From the NCBI RefSeq assembly GCF_001411495.1, contig NZ_CP012982.1, forward strand, positions 1,674,001 to 1,738,000: 64,000 nt of DNA. The letters run 5' to 3'. The notes beneath the pieces were generated by a model. That model was not told the DNA's origin and searched no databases. It was given only the letters and a program-made list of their open reading frames with translations. The translations under genes and the position numbers were made by a program. Positions 18,336 to 27,479 of this stretch are shown here, in pieces (within the stretch, counting starts at the first letter, position 1; the number at the start of each line of letters is the position of its first letter). This DNA comes from Burkholderia cepacia ATCC 25416. GTDB taxonomy: Bacteria > Pseudomonadota > Gammaproteobacteria > Burkholderiales > Burkholderiaceae.

Positions 18336-19364
18336 ATGAAAGCACTGGCAAAGCTCGAACGCGGCCCCGGCCTCACGCTTACGCGCGTGAAGCGTCCCGA
18401 AGTCGGCCACAACGACGTGCTGATCAAGATCCGCCGCACGGCGATCTGCGGCACCGACATCCATATCTGGAAGTGGGACGACTGGGCGCAGAAGACGATT
18501 CCCGTACCGATGCACGTCGGTCACGAATATGTCGGCGAGATCGTCGAGATGGGGCAGGAAGTGCGCGGCTTCGCGATCGGCGATCGCGTGTCCGGCGAAG
18601 GCCACATCACGTGCGGCTTCTGCCGCAACTGTCGCGCGGGGCGCCGGCATCTGTGCCGCAACACGGTCGGCGTCGGCGTGAACCGCGAAGGCGCGTTCGC
18701 CGAGTATCTGGCGATTCCGGCATTCAACGCGTTCAAGATCCCGCCCGAGATCTCCGACGATCTCGCGTCGATCTTCGATCCGTTCGGCAACGCGACGCAT
18801 ACGGCGCTGTCGTTCAACCTCGTCGGCGAAGACGTGCTGATCACCGGTGCGGGCCCGATCGGCATCATGGCTGTTGCGATCGCGAAGCACGTCGGCGCGC
18901 GCAACGTCGTCATCACCGACATCAACGACTACCGGCTGGAACTCGCGCGCAAGATGGGCGCGACGCGTGCGGTCAACGTCGCGCGCGAGTCGTTGCGCGA
19001 CGTGATGACCGACCTGCACATGACCGAAGGCTTCGACGTCGGCCTCGAAATGTCGGGTGTGCCGAGCGCGTTCACGAGCATGCTCGAGGCGATGAACCAC
19101 GGCGGCAAGGTCGCGCTGCTCGGCATTCCGCCCGCGCAGACGGCGATCGACTGGAACCAGGTGATCTTCAAGGGGCTCGAGATCAAGGGCATCTACGGCC
19201 GCGAGATGTTCGAGACCTGGTACAAGATGGTCGCGATGCTGCAAAGCGGCCTCGACCTGTCGCCGATCATCACGCATCGCTTCGCGGCCGACGATTACGA
19301 GAAAGGCTTTGCCGCGATGCTGTCCGGCGAGAGCGGCAAGGTGATTCTCGACTGGACGGCCTGA
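18336..19364 (+). CDS. tdh: L-threonine 3-dehydrogenase
   Basis: A 342-residue zinc-dependent medium-chain dehydrogenase. It oxidises L-threonine to 2-amino-3-ketobutyrate with NAD. The catalytic zinc site is in [18 protein letters not shown] and [12 protein letters not shown]. The structural zinc lobe is [15 protein letters not shown], and the Rossmann motif is [15 protein letters not shown]. The length and motifs match E. coli-type Tdh. Second gene of the kbl-tdh operon. Confidence 0.97.
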   Translation: MKALAKLERGPGLTLTRVKRPEVGHNDVLIKIRRTAICGTDIHIWKWDDWAQKTIPVPMHVGHEYVGEIVEMGQEVRGFAIGDRVSGEGHITCGFCRNCRAGRRHLCRNTVGVGVNREGAFAEYLAIPAFNAFKIPPEISDDLASIFDPFGNATHTALSFNLVGEDVLITGAGPIGIMAVAIAKHVGARNVVITDINDYRLELARKMGATRAVNVARESLRDVMTDLHMTEGFDVGLEMSGVPSAFTSMLEAMNHGGKVALLGIPPAQTAIDWNQVIFKGLEIKGIYGREMFETWYKMVAMLQSGLDLSPIITHRFAADDYEKGFAAMLSGESGKVILDWTA

Positions 19365-19760
19365 GTGCCGCGGGGCAGTGCTGCGTGTTCGCCGCCTGCC
19401 CCGCTTTCGTTTACGTCTGCGTTTTCGAGGCCGAAACGCGCGAGTCCAGGCTCAAGGTGAGATTATTCGGGAGCTGTGTTGGCGCGCCGAATCGCGACAC
19501 GATTGCGCATCGGTGAACTGCAATCGCACGTTCACTTCACCTGACGGAAGCTGCCTCGCTTTCCGCCCTCGTGCCTTCCGGCACCTTCTCTCCCCTTCCA
19601 GACACTTCCCTGCTTGCCTTGCCGCGCGATCGCTCGTCATGCAACCGCATGCGATGTCGTGCCGAACCGTGGCGTCGACCGTGAGCCCGCGCGCGTCGTT
19701 GCGACTCACTCATGCGTGAAACCATTCGATATCGATCGACGTCGATCGGTGCGCCGACGG
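19365..19760. other. Gap after tdh, no gene seen
   Basis: About 400 bases with only shadow frames. The one recognisable signal is a reversed solitary iteron at 19454-19473. Confidence 0.6.
19454..19473 (-). repeat. Solitary iteron, reversed
   Basis: AAGGTGAGATTATTCGGGAG, the reverse complement of the origin iteron with two changes in the variable centre, 90 bases after tdh. Confidence 0.8.
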
Positions 19761-20177
19761 CTACTTGATCCGTTCACCGTTCAACCCGCGCGGATCGAGC
19801 TGAAGACTCAACACGACGAGCCAGCGTTTCGGACACTGCGGTGCAACGTCGACCGGGCCGCCGTGCACTCCGGGCGCGGTGACGAACCCGTGTTGCGCCG
19901 CATATTGATATGCGCGCAACGCATCCGCTTGCAGCCAGAAGCTGACCAGCGCGCACGTCACGAAACGGAACAGCAGCACCGCTGCGGCATCCGGCGCGAA
20001 GCCGGCCACGACCAGCAGGCTGTCGAACACGAATGCCAGCACGTGCGCGACCGCGATCGTGACGATCGTCAGCTTCAACACGCCACGCAGCCGCAGTGCA
20101 GCGCGCACGCGTGCCTGCCGGACGGCGAGCCGGGTGCGATCGTCGCCGCCTTCGCGCTTCGGCATGTCGTGTTTCAC
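19761..20177 (-). CDS. Small membrane protein of unknown function
   Basis: A 138-residue protein with two hydrophobic segments, LTIVTIAVAHVLAFVFDSLLVVAGF and AVLLFRFVTCALVSFWL (about residues 35-85), followed by a hydrophilic tail that contains YAAQHGFVTAPGVHGG and ends in LSLQLDPRGLNGERIK. I do not recognise the family. Its start overlaps the stop of the GNAT gene by ATGA, so the two are coupled. Confidence 0.6.
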   Translation of the reverse strand: MKHDMPKREGGDDRTRLAVRQARVRAALRLRGVLKLTIVTIAVAHVLAFVFDSLLVVAGFAPDAAAVLLFRFVTCALVSFWLQADALRAYQYAAQHGFVTAPGVHGGPVDVAPQCPKRWLVVLSLQLDPRGLNGERIK

Positions 20178-20812
20178 GACGCGGCACCGACAGGTCGTTC
20201 AACGTCGATCCGCGTCGTATCACCGGCAACGATGCGACCGCTTGTGACGCAGACCGATTTGCACAGGATCGTGCTGTCGTAGTTGTGCCCCGGAAAGCGC
20301 ATCATGTCGACCGGTTGAAATCCTTCGCGACGATAGAAATCGATGAGCCGGACCGCCGCGTAAGGTGCGTCGAGCGCCAGGTGCGTCGCGCCGCGCGCGG
20401 CGGCCCGCCGTTGCGCGAATGCGAGCAGCGATCGGCCGATGCCGCGGTCCTGCCAGACGGGATCGACGGCAAGCTGGCCGAGCGTCGCGACGTGCCGGCT
20501 GCGGTATGGATCGCAGCGGGAATCGGGATCGTGCGAACGCATCGTCATCGTCGCGACCAGGTGCGCGTTGCCGAGCGCAACGAAGCACTCGCCGGTGAGT
20601 ACGCGTTCGCGTGTCGCCGAGGCCGGCTGATCGACGCACGGGCAGTTGAAGCCCAGTGCGCCGAGCGGTGCGAAGGCGCGATGCAGCAGCGCGGTCAACG
20701 TGTCGTACGAATCGTTGCGCGGGTCGAAGCGCCGCACGACGACGCGGCCGTCGAGCCGCTTGGCATAAGCCGCATAGGCGCGCGCGGGGCGCGCGGATTC
20801 CGGTCGCTGCAT
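20174..20812 (-). CDS. GNAT-family N-acetyltransferase
   Basis: A 212-residue protein with a GNAT core. LGQLAVDPVWQDRGIGRSLL holds the acetyl-CoA pyrophosphate loop (RGIGRS), and IDFYRREGFQPVDMMRFPGH is the C-terminal strand/helix. The acceptor is unknown. The N-terminal part (PRNDSYDTLTALLHRAFAPL) is typical of GNATs acting on small molecules. The start at 20812 has AAAGGA six bases upstream. Translationally coupled to the small membrane protein downstream. Confidence 0.82.
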   Translation of the reverse strand: MQRPESARPARAYAAYAKRLDGRVVVRRFDPRNDSYDTLTALLHRAFAPLGALGFNCPCVDQPASATRERVLTGECFVALGNAHLVATMTMRSHDPDSRCDPYRSRHVATLGQLAVDPVWQDRGIGRSLLAFAQRRAAARGATHLALDAPYAAVRLIDFYRREGFQPVDMMRFPGHNYDSTILCKSVCVTSGRIVAGDTTRIDVERPVGAAS

Positions 20813-20970
20813 GATGTCCTTTCGCCCAGACAGGGTGAGCGAAGTGTAGTGAGCGTCGCGCGTCCGCTTCAAGAAAAAATGTCGTAAACGCGGCGGACTT
20901 GCATCGCGCGGCCAGGTTGCAATTCAGCCCTTCCGCCAGCAGGGCTTTTTCATCCGGGTGTTGACGGTGG

Positions 20971-20984
20971 AGAACGATCGTTCT
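20971..20984. promoter_or_regulatory. Palindromic operator AGAACGATCGTTCT before the TetR gene
   Basis: A perfect 14-bp palindrome sits 11 bases before the TetR start. A TTGACG at 20961-20966 and TACCGT at 20984-20989, 17 bases apart, make a plausible promoter with the operator filling the spacer, an arrangement expected for TetR autorepression. Confidence 0.75.
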
Positions 20985-20995
20985 ACCGTAAACCC

Positions 20996-21601
20996 ATGAA
21001 CACACATCACGACCCTTCCGGCGAACCGGGCGTTCGCGACCGGCTGCTCGATGCAGCCGAAGCGCTGATCTACTCGGGCGGCATCCATGCAACCGGTGTC
21101 GATGCGATCGTCAAGCGATCCGGCGCGGCGCGAAAGAGCTTTTATTCGCATTTCGAATCGAAAGAGGCGCTGGTGGTGGCCGCGCTCGAACGTCGCGACG
21201 AACGCTGGATGCGCTGGTTCGTCGACGCGACGCTGGCGCGCGGCAAGGCACCGCGCGTTCAGTTGCTCGGCATGTTCGACGCGCTGCGCGACTGGTTCGG
21301 GCAACCCGACTTTCACGGCTGCGCGTTCCTCAACGCATCGGGCGAGATTCCCGATGCCGACGATCCGGTGCGCGTCGTCGCACGCTCGCACAAGGCGCGC
21401 TTGCTGGCGTTCGTGCGTGAGCGGTTCGATGCGTATGCCGATGAAACCGGCATCGAGCGCCGCGGGCTCGCGCGCATCGCGCGTCAGTGGCTCGTGCTGA
21501 TCGACGGCGCAATCGGCGTGGCGCTCGTCAGCGGTGATGCAAACGCCGCGCGCGATGCGCGCGCGACGGCCGAACTGCTGCTCGACGCGGTATCACGATA
21601 G
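20996..21601 (+). CDS. TetR-family repressor
   Basis: A 201-residue regulator. The N-terminal helix-turn-helix is at about residues 14-60 (LLDAAEALIYSGGIHATGVDAIVKRSGAARKSFYSHFESKEAL, slightly atypical spacing). The C-terminal ligand domain has QPDFHGCAFLNASGEIPD, seen in TetR proteins that control small detoxification operons. It is the first gene before an NTF2-like (DUF1348) protein, 63 bases apart, so it probably represses both. Confidence 0.9.
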   Translation: MNTHHDPSGEPGVRDRLLDAAEALIYSGGIHATGVDAIVKRSGAARKSFYSHFESKEALVVAALERRDERWMRWFVDATLARGKAPRVQLLGMFDALRDWFGQPDFHGCAFLNASGEIPDADDPVRVVARSHKARLLAFVRERFDAYADETGIERRGLARIARQWLVLIDGAIGVALVSGDANAARDARATAELLLDAVSR

Positions 21602-21664
21602 TCGAAGCAGCGAATCCGAACCGGCCGCGGTCGTCCGTGGCCAGAACCTGAACAGGAGCAACCC

Positions 21665-22144
21665 ATGTCCGTTTCCGTCGAAGTTCGTCCGCCCGTTCCG
21701 CCCTTCACGCTCGAAACGGCGCGCCAGAAAGTGCGCGCCGCCGAGGACGCGTGGAACACACGCGACCCGCAGCGCGTGTCGCTCGCCTATACGCCGCAAA
21801 GCCGATGGCGCAATCGTGCGGAATTCGTGACCGGCCGCGACGAGATCGTCGGGCTGCTGCAGCGCAAGTGGGCGCGCGAGCTCGACTACCGGCTGATCAA
21901 GGAGCTGTGGGCATTCGACGGCAATCGCATCGCGGTGCGCTTTGCGTACGAATGGCATGACGATGCCGGCAACTGGTTCCGTTCGTACGGCAACGAAAAC
22001 TGGGAATTCGACGAAAACGGGCTGATGGCGCATCGTCACGCGAGCATCAACGACCTGCCGATTCGCGAGCAGGATCGTCTCTATCACTGGCCGCTCGGCC
22101 GTCGTCCGGACGATCATCCCGGGCTGTCCGATCTCGGCCTGTGA
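21665..22144 (+). CDS. DUF1348 / NTF2-like protein
   Basis: A 159-residue cone-shaped NTF2-like fold protein. [18 protein letters not shown] near the N-terminus, [30 protein letters not shown] and the C-terminal [22 protein letters not shown] are typical of DUF1348. The function is unknown; NTF2-like folds bind small hydrophobic ligands. It has AGGAG before the ATG and shares an operon with the TetR gene. Confidence 0.85.
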   Translation: MSVSVEVRPPVPPFTLETARQKVRAAEDAWNTRDPQRVSLAYTPQSRWRNRAEFVTGRDEIVGLLQRKWARELDYRLIKELWAFDGNRIAVRFAYEWHDDAGNWFRSYGNENWEFDENGLMAHRHASINDLPIREQDRLYHWPLGRRPDDHPGLSDLGL

Positions 22145-22192
22145 CGCGCGTGCCGACTCGACGGACCGGCGAACGCATCACCGGGCTTCAAC

Positions 22193-22240
22193 GGTGAGGA
22201 AATTCGGGAGTCGATGCGCTGAAGGTGAGGTTTTTCGGGA
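22193..22240 (-). repeat. Two solitary iterons, reversed
   Basis: GGTGAGGAAATTCGGGAG at 22193-22210 and AAGGTGAGGTTTTTCGGGA at 22222-22240. The second is a perfect reverse of the best origin copies. Confidence 0.87.
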
Positions 22241-22373
22241 CGAGGGGAAATGTCGCGTCGGACTGTGTGCTTCGAGCCGTTCGACGCGGCATCGTCCCGG
22301 GCAAAGCGGACATGTCATGCACGTAGGGATCTCGTGATGCGCGTATCGGTATGCAACGGTGTGCTTCACCACG

Positions 22374-22585
22374 TGATGCATCTCACCGATCGATCGGGGC
22401 CGGTAGCGGTTTGACGATCGGTGTGCACGCGTGTGGCGTGCAGCTCACCGATCGTATCGACGTCGACGCCTGATGGCGCGTGCCGTGCGCGTTGCGGTGC
22501 GACGTTGCTCACCGCTCGACTTCACCAGGCAGGCGCAGGAATTCGCACACGTGCGCAAACGCATGGCGTGCAACTCACCGCACAC
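22374..22585 (+). repeat. Four spaced copies of a CTCACCG-containing word
   Basis: In a 400-base gap with no gene, GCATCTCACCGATCG (about 22378), GCAGCTCACCGATCG (about 22440), GTTGCTCACCGCTCG (about 22503) and GCAACTCACCGCAC (about 22569) recur at 62-66 base intervals. The CTCACC core recalls the iteron, but the CCCG-A part is missing. Confidence 0.5.
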
Positions 22586-22641
22586 CGATTCGTGCAGCCT
22601 CTGCCCGGCGCGTGTGATTGCGATTGCGCCGGGCCTGATCG

Positions 22642-23727
22642 TCAGCCCGCGATGCGCGCGGCGATCGCCTCGCCCACTTCCTGTGTCCTCGCGTTGCCGC
22701 CGAGATCGCGCGTATGCGGCCCCGTGCGCAGCACGTCCTCGATCGCGGCGACGATCGCATCGTGCGCTTCGCGTTCGCGGCCTGCGCCGTTGCCGAGGAA
22801 GTCGAGCATCAGGGCCGCCGACCAGATCATCGCGACCGGGTTCGCGATGTATTGCCCCGTGATGTCGGGCGCGGAGCCGTGCACGGGTTCGAACAGCGAC
22901 GGAAACGTGCGGTCGGGGTTCAGGTTCGCCGACGGCGCGATGCCGATCGTGCCCGTACACGCGGGCCCGAGATCCGACAGGATGTCGCCGAACAGGTTCG
23001 ACGCGACGACGACGTCGAAGCGGTCCGGCTGCAGCACGAAACGCGCGCACAGGATGTCGATGTGCTGCTTGTCGACGGCGATGTCGGGATAGCGTTCGGC
23101 CATCTCGGCCGTGCGCGCGTCCCACCACGGCATGCTGATCGCGATGCCGTTGCTCTTCGTCGCGACGGTGAGGCGCTTCGCGCGCCGCTGCGCGAGTTCG
23201 AACGCGAATTTCAGCACGCGCTCGGTGCCGTGACGCGTGAAGATCGCCTGCTGCATCACGATCTCGCGATCGGTGCCTTCGAACATCGTGCCGCCGACCG
23301 ACGAATACTCGCCCTCGGTGTTCTCGCGCACGATCATGAAGTCGATGTCGCCCGCGCGGCGGCCGGCGAGCGGCGACGGCACGCCGTCGAACAGGCGCGC
23401 GGGCCGCAGGTTGATGTACTGGTCGAATTCGCGGCGGAATTTCAGCAGCGAGCCCCACAGCGAAACGTGATCGGGCACCGTCGCGGGCCAGCCGACCGCG
23501 CCGAACAGGATTGCGTCCATGCCCGAGAGCTGTGCCTTCCAGTCGTCCGGCATCATCTTGCCGTGCTGTGCGTAGTAGTCGCAGCTCGCCCAGTCGATCT
23601 GGACGAAGTCGAAGCGGATGCCGAAGCGCGCGGTCACGGCGTCGAGTGCGCGCAGGCCCTCGGGCATCACTTCGCGGCCGATGCCGTCGCCGGGGATCAC
23701 GGCAATTCTGTAGGTCTTGTCGGTCAT
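22642..23727 (-). CDS. ttuC: Tartrate dehydrogenase / D-malate dehydrogenase family
   Basis: A 361-residue NAD- and metal-dependent beta-decarboxylating dehydrogenase of the isopropylmalate/isocitrate family. Motifs are IPGDGIGREVMPEGL, the substrate loop SLLKFRREFDQYINLRP, FMIVRENTEGEYSSVGG, NLFGDILSDLGP (metal Asp pair) and FEPVHGSAPDITGQ (NAD binding). The sequence pattern is that of tartrate/D-malate dehydrogenases (TtuC/YeaU) rather than LeuB. A LysR regulator is divergent, 117 bases away, and would respond to the dicarboxylate. Confidence 0.9.
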   Translation of the reverse strand: MTDKTYRIAVIPGDGIGREVMPEGLRALDAVTARFGIRFDFVQIDWASCDYYAQHGKMMPDDWKAQLSGMDAILFGAVGWPATVPDHVSLWGSLLKFRREFDQYINLRPARLFDGVPSPLAGRRAGDIDFMIVRENTEGEYSSVGGTMFEGTDREIVMQQAIFTRHGTERVLKFAFELAQRRAKRLTVATKSNGIAISMPWWDARTAEMAERYPDIAVDKQHIDILCARFVLQPDRFDVVVASNLFGDILSDLGPACTGTIGIAPSANLNPDRTFPSLFEPVHGSAPDITGQYIANPVAMIWSAALMLDFLGNGAGREREAHDAIVAAIEDVLRTGPHTRDLGGNARTQEVGEAIAARIAG

Positions 23728-23844
23728 GCAAAGCTCCTTGGCTGGTGGGCTGGCCGCGGGGAGAGGCAGCGGCGCGTCACGTCATTCTATTTATTTCCAT
23801 CTGGATTAAAATCGCGCGAAAGGTTAATCGACTTTCCACGAATC

Positions 23845-24768
23845 GTGAACAAATCGCCGAATCTTGACGACCTGCGCGTGTTCAGCCTGGTCGTCCGCCT
23901 GACCAGCTTCAGCGCGGCCGCCGAGCAGCTCGCGGTGTCGCCGGCCTATGTCAGCAAGCGCATCGCGTTGCTCGAGGCGCAGCTCGGCACGCGCCTGCTG
24001 CATCGCTCGACGCGCCGCGTGACGGTCACGGAAGCAGGCGAGCGCGTGTTCGCGCGCGCCGAGAAGATTCTCGACGACGTCGATCATCTCGTCGAGGACG
24101 TGTCGACCACGCGCACGGTGCCGCGCGGCACGTTGCGCATTTCGAGCAGCTTCGGCTTCGGCCGGTACATCGTCGCGCCGGCGCTGCTCGACTTCTCGGC
24201 ACGCTATCCGCAACTGAACGTGCGGCTCGATCTGTTCGACCGGCTCGTCGACGTCGCGGGCGAAGGCTACGACCTCGACGTGCGCATCGGCGACGAGATC
24301 GCCGATCACCTGATCGCGCGCCGCCTTGCCGCGAACTACCGCGTGTTGTGTGCGTCGCCCGACTATCTCGCCCGGCGCGGTACACCGCGCTCGCTCGCGG
24401 ATCTCGCATCGCACGACTGTCTTGCCATCAAGGAGCGCGATCACCCGTTCGGCGTGTGGCGGCTGAACGTGCGCGGTGAAACGGCCACGGTGAAGGTTGG
24501 CGGCGCGCTGTCGACGAACCATGGCGAGGTCGCCGTGCAATGGGCGCTGGCCGGGCGCGGCATCGTGCTGCGTTCGATCTGGGAAGCCGCGCCGCTGATC
24601 GAACGCGGTGCACTGTGTCGCGTGCTGCCGGACGCAATCCAGCCCGCGAACATCTGGGCCGTGTATCCGGAGCGCGTCGCGGCGTCGGCGAAAGTGCGCG
24701 TGTGCGTGGATTTTCTGATGGAGACGCTGGCCGGTTTGAATGCCGCGGCGGGTGACGATACGGCCTGA
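23845..24768 (+). CDS. LysR-family regulator (probable activator of the tartrate/malate gene)
   Basis: A 307-residue regulator starting at a GTG (23845). The helix-turn-helix covers residues 8-66 (FSLVVRLTSFSAAAEQLAVSPAYVSKRIALLEAQLG), followed by a periplasmic-binding-protein-like ligand domain starting near residue 95 (TLRISSSFGFGRYIVAPALL). The position and orientation relative to ttuC match DmlR-type regulators of D-malate/tartrate use. Confidence 0.9.
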   Translation: MNKSPNLDDLRVFSLVVRLTSFSAAAEQLAVSPAYVSKRIALLEAQLGTRLLHRSTRRVTVTEAGERVFARAEKILDDVDHLVEDVSTTRTVPRGTLRISSSFGFGRYIVAPALLDFSARYPQLNVRLDLFDRLVDVAGEGYDLDVRIGDEIADHLIARRLAANYRVLCASPDYLARRGTPRSLADLASHDCLAIKERDHPFGVWRLNVRGETATVKVGGALSTNHGEVAVQWALAGRGIVLRSIWEAAPLIERGALCRVLPDAIQPANIWAVYPERVAASAKVRVCVDFLMETLAGLNAAAGDDTA

Positions 24769-24777
24769 AACCGGCTA

Positions 24778-24797
24778 AAGGTGAGCTTTTACGGGGG
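24778..24797 (-). repeat. Solitary iteron, reversed
   Basis: AAAGGTGAGCTTTTACGGGG, a reverse iteron with a G-for-A change, ten bases after the LysR stop. Confidence 0.75.
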
Positions 24798-24926
24798 CAT
24801 GTGCGCAACATCGGCAGGCCCCGTTTCCGGCTCGCAACCGCGTCGCGAACCGGTCGCGTCGAACGGGTATCAACACATCGCGGTCGCGAGATGCCGGGCC
24901 TGCCGACGCTGGTGCCCGCACACGGC

Positions 24927-25874
24927 TTACGCCGCTTTTGCCGCGCCTGCCGCCCCGAGCATCAGGTCGAGATTCTGCACGGCTGCGCCGGATGCGCCTT
25001 TGCCGAGATTGTCGAACACGGCGGACAGCAGCACCTGGCCGTGCTCGGCATTGACGAACACGCCGAGCCGCATGTCATTGGTGCCGTTCAGCGCTTGCGG
25101 ATCGAGATGCGTGATCGCATGCGTGTCCGCGAGCGGCGTGACGTCGACGTGGCGCGACTCGGCGTAATGGTGCGCGAGACATGCATGCAGTTGCTCACCG
25201 GTCACACCGGCAGGGAGCAGCCGCAACTCGATCGGCACGGTGAGCACGATGCCTTGCCGATAGGCACCGTAAGCCGGCACGAACAACGGACGGTTCGCCA
25301 GACCGGCATGCAGCTGGATCTCGGGCGGATGCTTGTGCGCGAGGGCGAGGCCGTAGATCTGCAGCGGTTTCGCGCGTGAAGCGCCGTCCGATTCGAATGC
25401 GTCGACGGCAGCCCGCCCGCCGCCCGAGTATCCGGACACGGCATGGATGCTCACCGGGTAGTCGCGCGGCAGCAGCCCGGCCTGTAGCAGCGGCCGCAGC
25501 AGCCCGACCGCGCCGGTCGGGTAGCAGCCCGGATTGGTGACACGCCGTGCGTGTGCAATCGCCCGTGCCTGCCCGTCGGCCATCTCGGGAAAGCCGTAGA
25601 CCCATTCCGGCTGCGTGCGATGGGCCGAACTCGCGTCGATCACGCGTACCGCCGGATTCCGGATGAAGCCGACCGCTTCGCGTGCGGCCGCGTCGGGCAG
25701 GCACAGAATCGCGATGTCGGCGGCATTGATCGCTTCGGCGCGCCGCACGGGATCCTTGCGCTCGGCCTCCGGCAGCGCGACGAGCCGCAAGTCGGTGCGC
25801 CCGCGCAGGCGCTCGTGGATCTGCAATCCGGTCGTCCCTTGATCGCCGTCGATGTAGACAGTGGGCTGGCTCAT
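24927..25874 (-). CDS. argC: N-acetyl-gamma-glutamyl-phosphate reductase, short type
   Basis: A 315-residue enzyme of the ArgC type-2 group. It reduces N-acetylglutamyl phosphate to the semialdehyde with NADPH in arginine synthesis. The N-terminus [17 protein letters not shown] is the characteristic short-type NADP loop, [21 protein letters not shown] carries the catalytic Cys, and [11 protein letters not shown] and HKHPPEIQ are substrate-site segments. The length is right for the short type. A LysR regulator is divergent, so this may be an inducible or paralogous copy. Confidence 0.9.
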   Translation of the reverse strand: MSQPTVYIDGDQGTTGLQIHERLRGRTDLRLVALPEAERKDPVRRAEAINAADIAILCLPDAAAREAVGFIRNPAVRVIDASSAHRTQPEWVYGFPEMADGQARAIAHARRVTNPGCYPTGAVGLLRPLLQAGLLPRDYPVSIHAVSGYSGGGRAAVDAFESDGASRAKPLQIYGLALAHKHPPEIQLHAGLANRPLFVPAYGAYRQGIVLTVPIELRLLPAGVTGEQLHACLAHHYAESRHVDVTPLADTHAITHLDPQALNGTNDMRLGVFVNAEHGQVLLSAVFDNLGKGASGAAVQNLDLMLGAAGAAKAA

Positions 25875-25994
25875 GGTGGTCGCGTTCCTTCGGTTCGGTC
25901 GTCGGGAAAGCCGTATCGTCCGCCGAACGCCTAGAATAGGAAAAGTTGAATTTACTGACCATCAGATTCAGTTTTCTTGAACGAGAGGTGGAGA

Positions 25995-26879
25995 ATGCGG
26001 GAGATCAGCCTGGACCGCCTGCGCACGCTGGTCGCCATCGCGGACCAAGGGTCCTTTGTCGCCGCGGCGCAACTGCTTCACCTCGCGCCGCCGACCGTCA
26101 GCCTTCACATTGCCGAACTGGAGAGCCGCATCGGCGCGCCGTTGCTGTCCCGCACGCGTGGAAACGTGCGGCCGTCGCCCATCGGTGAAGTGCTGGTGGA
26201 GCGCGCGCGCCGCCTGCTGGCCGAGGTCGAATCCACGCTGGACGATGTGCAGCGACAGGTGCAGGGGTTGACCGGACGCGTACGCCTCGGCGCATCGACC
26301 GGGGCGATCGCGCACCTGCTGCCGCAGGCGGTGGCCCGCTTGCGCGAGCAGCATCCGGACATCGATGTCCAGATCGCGGTGCTCACGTCGCACGACACGC
26401 TGGCGCGCATCGCACAGGGCACGCTCGATGTCGGGCTGGTGGCGCTGCCGCAGACGGCGGTCGCGGGGCTGTCGATTCGCGCGTGGCGGCGCGATCCGGT
26501 GATGGCGTTTCTGCCGGCGGACTGGCCGCTTCCGGCGCGCGTGACGCCCGGCTATCTGGCCGCCCGCCCGCTGATTCTCAACGATGCGACCACCCGCCTG
26601 TCACGGCTGACGACGGAATGGTTCGCGCTCGGCGGCCACCGGCCGGAGCCGCGGATCGAACTCAACTACAACGATGCGATCAAGAGCCTGGTCGCCGCGG
26701 GCTACGGCGCGACGCTGCTGCCGCACGAGGCGGGCGCCCCGCTGCCCGATGCGCGCATCGTCATGCGGGCGTTGCGCCCGGCGTTGTGGCGTGAACTGGG
26801 GATCGCCCATCGGGCGGGGCCGGTCGAGCGGGCGACCCAGCATGTACTCGATGCGTTGTGGGCGCTCGGCGCGCGATAG
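25995..26879 (+). CDS. LysR-family regulator
   Basis: A 294-residue regulator. The helix-turn-helix covers residues 5-63 (LDRLRTLVAIADQGSFVAAAQLLHLAPPTVSLHIAELESRIG), followed by a ligand domain with RVRLGASTGAIAHLLPQAVARL. The start at 25995 is preceded by a strong GAGAGGTGGAG. It is divergent from the short-type argC across 120 bases and probably controls it. Confidence 0.88.
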   Translation: MREISLDRLRTLVAIADQGSFVAAAQLLHLAPPTVSLHIAELESRIGAPLLSRTRGNVRPSPIGEVLVERARRLLAEVESTLDDVQRQVQGLTGRVRLGASTGAIAHLLPQAVARLREQHPDIDVQIAVLTSHDTLARIAQGTLDVGLVALPQTAVAGLSIRAWRRDPVMAFLPADWPLPARVTPGYLAARPLILNDATTRLSRLTTEWFALGGHRPEPRIELNYNDAIKSLVAAGYGATLLPHEAGAPLPDARIVMRALRPALWRELGIAHRAGPVERATQHVLDALWALGAR

Positions 26880-26954
26880 CGCACCGGCATGCGGGCTAGG
26901 CGGCGCGGCGGTTCATGCGTGCATGCCGTGCCCGTGCATCCACGGCATGCCGTC

Positions 26955-27419
26955 TCAAAGCCGGTTGTCCTTCGCGAGCGTCAGCACGCGCGCCCAGCGT
27001 TGCGCGTCGCGCTTGTCCATCATCGGCAGCGTCCATTCGCTGCGCACGCCATCGCGCACGTGCACGACGAGGTGCCAGCGGCCACCGATCGGCGCGGCCT
27101 GGCAGCCGTCGAGCTGCGACAGCGTATAGCGGCCGTCCGCGCCGTCGTGCGACAGCCACAGCAGCCCCTGCGTTGCGGACACGCGCAGCTCGCCCCACGC
27201 GCGGTGCACGACGTGGGTCCAGCCTTCTTCCTTCGTATTCGGTGCGATGTCGCGGTGGCGCTTGATCCACCAGGCGACCAGCGCGATCAGGATCGCGGCG
27301 GCGAGCACGGCGGCCGCGATCGCGACCGGCTGGCCGAACTGTGCGGCGATGACGTGAAACAGGTGAACCGCGCCCCATCCGGCAGCGATGAGCGCGAACA
27401 GTGCAATGAAGATCGGCAT
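26955..27419 (-). CDS. Membrane-anchored protein of unknown function
   Basis: A 154-residue protein with two hydrophobic stretches in its first 50 residues (IFIALFALIAAGWGAVHLF and AIAAAVLAAAILIALVAWWI). The soluble domain that follows has several short beta-like segments (GELRVSATQGLLWLSHD, HLVVHVRDGVRSEW) and ends in ARVLTLAKDNRL. I do not recognise the family. Confidence 0.6.
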   Translation of the reverse strand: MPIFIALFALIAAGWGAVHLFHVIAAQFGQPVAIAAAVLAAAILIALVAWWIKRHRDIAPNTKEEGWTHVVHRAWGELRVSATQGLLWLSHDGADGRYTLSQLDGCQAAPIGGRWHLVVHVRDGVRSEWTLPMMDKRDAQRWARVLTLAKDNRL

Positions 27420-27479
27420 GTCTGATCGGAGAAGAGGACGGATCGGCGCATGCATCGCGCCGATCCGTCGCGCACGGCA

